From the NCBI GenBank assembly GCA_037783415.1, contig JAZGTN010000035.1:682001-746000 (forward strand): 64,000 nt of DNA, given 5' to 3'. Below, piece after piece: positions 63,640 through 64,000 of the stretch (positions are counted from its first letter, which is position 1; every line of letters begins with the position of its first letter). Position numbers and translations under genes: made by a program. Below the pieces are notes generated by a model. That model made no database searches and was not told where the DNA came from. It worked only from the letters and a program-made list of their open reading frames with translations. The stretch comes from Leptasterias polaris (lineage: Eukaryota > Echinodermata > Asteroidea > Forcipulatida > Asteriidae).

Positions 63640-64000
63640 TCTGTAGCTATTACTTAAACGGACAGTTCTTACTGGGCTGCCTCATAAGACACTGCATCAC
63701 TTGCAATCAGTCCAAAATGCTGCTGCGAGATTACTGACAGGTACAAAAATGTCTTCTCATATCTCACCCATCCTACACAATCTACACTGGCTACCCATTA
63801 GTTTCAGAATTCAGTACAAGATCAACCTCCTGACATTCAAAGCACTTCATGGTTCAGCCCCTCCCTACATACAGAGCATGCTTCAGCCCGCTTTTGGAAC
63901 TCTCTGCCTAAATATCTTAGAGACACACATGAAATTGCCCACTTCCAACTGTCTCTAAAACACATCTTTTCAGATTGGCCTATGAACATCTCTGAGAATT
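63640..64000 (+). mobile_element. CR1/L2-like LINE reverse transcriptase fragment, truncated by right edge
   Basis: Frame from 63662: TVLTGLPHKTLHHLQSVQNA, ARLLTGTK, HISPILHNLHWLPISFRIQY, LLTFKALHGSAPPYIQ. This is the standard AARL.TG...HI.P.L..LHWLP...RI.FK...L.FK.L.G.AP.Y segment. A stop lies in frame at 63644-63646 and the 3' side is shifted, so it is a pseudogene. Confidence 0.85.

Larger units (their letters stand above)
57823..64000 (-). other. Region upstream of the first visible Patched exon
   Basis: No exon for TM1 or the N-terminus was recognised, so this is probably 5' intron. Contains LINE pieces (58185-58290, 63640-64000), MITE A (59552-59744), a SINE (60331-60661), a tandem array (61375-61720), a MITE H relative (62165-62362), and G runs (62996, 63384). 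Confidence 0.55.

Overview
This window is eukaryotic nuclear DNA: AT-rich, interrupted by GT-AG introns and crowded with transposon debris. No prokaryotic gene organisation, CRISPR array or phage signal is seen. The mix of tRNA-derived SINEs, CR1/L2-like LINE tails, palindromic MITEs and animal genes suggests a marine invertebrate deuterostome, most likely an echinoderm. That assignment is an inference from repeat style and protein divergence, not from a marker.

Two protein-coding genes can be reconstructed, both on the minus strand and in tandem. On the left is the N-terminal part (8 exons, 307 codons) of a thimet oligopeptidase/neurolysin-type M3 metallopeptidase. Its start codon is at 11,109 and it runs off the left edge before the catalytic HExxH region. 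From 57,822 down to 18,019 lies almost all of a Patched-family Hedgehog receptor (21 coding exons, 1,223 residues with every junction phase consistent), including the whole sterol-sensing domain, TM2-TM12 and the C-terminal tail. The exons for the N-terminus and TM1 were not found and probably lie beyond 64,000. A likely 3' UTR exon sits at about 17,090-17,447. Roughly 6 kb of non-coding DNA separates the two genes.

The rest is introns and spacer. Nearly every peptidase intron carries its own mobile element: a THAP-domain transposon fossil, LINE and SINE copies, a hAT-like element with an 8-bp target duplication, and a MULE-like foldback element with a 9-bp target duplication. The Patched introns hold several MITE families, SINEs, LINE fragments, a 16-bp minisatellite and many poly-C/poly-G runs.

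Points most worth a second look are: two perfect Gli-type sites with an adjacent DR4 nuclear-receptor motif in the 6.6-kb Patched intron; a SINE whose tail forms the 3' splice-site region of a peptidase exon; an exact 38-bp copy of the start of one Patched intron placed against a SINE in another intron; and the two complete transposons with intact target-site duplications. No wholly new multi-gene system was found.
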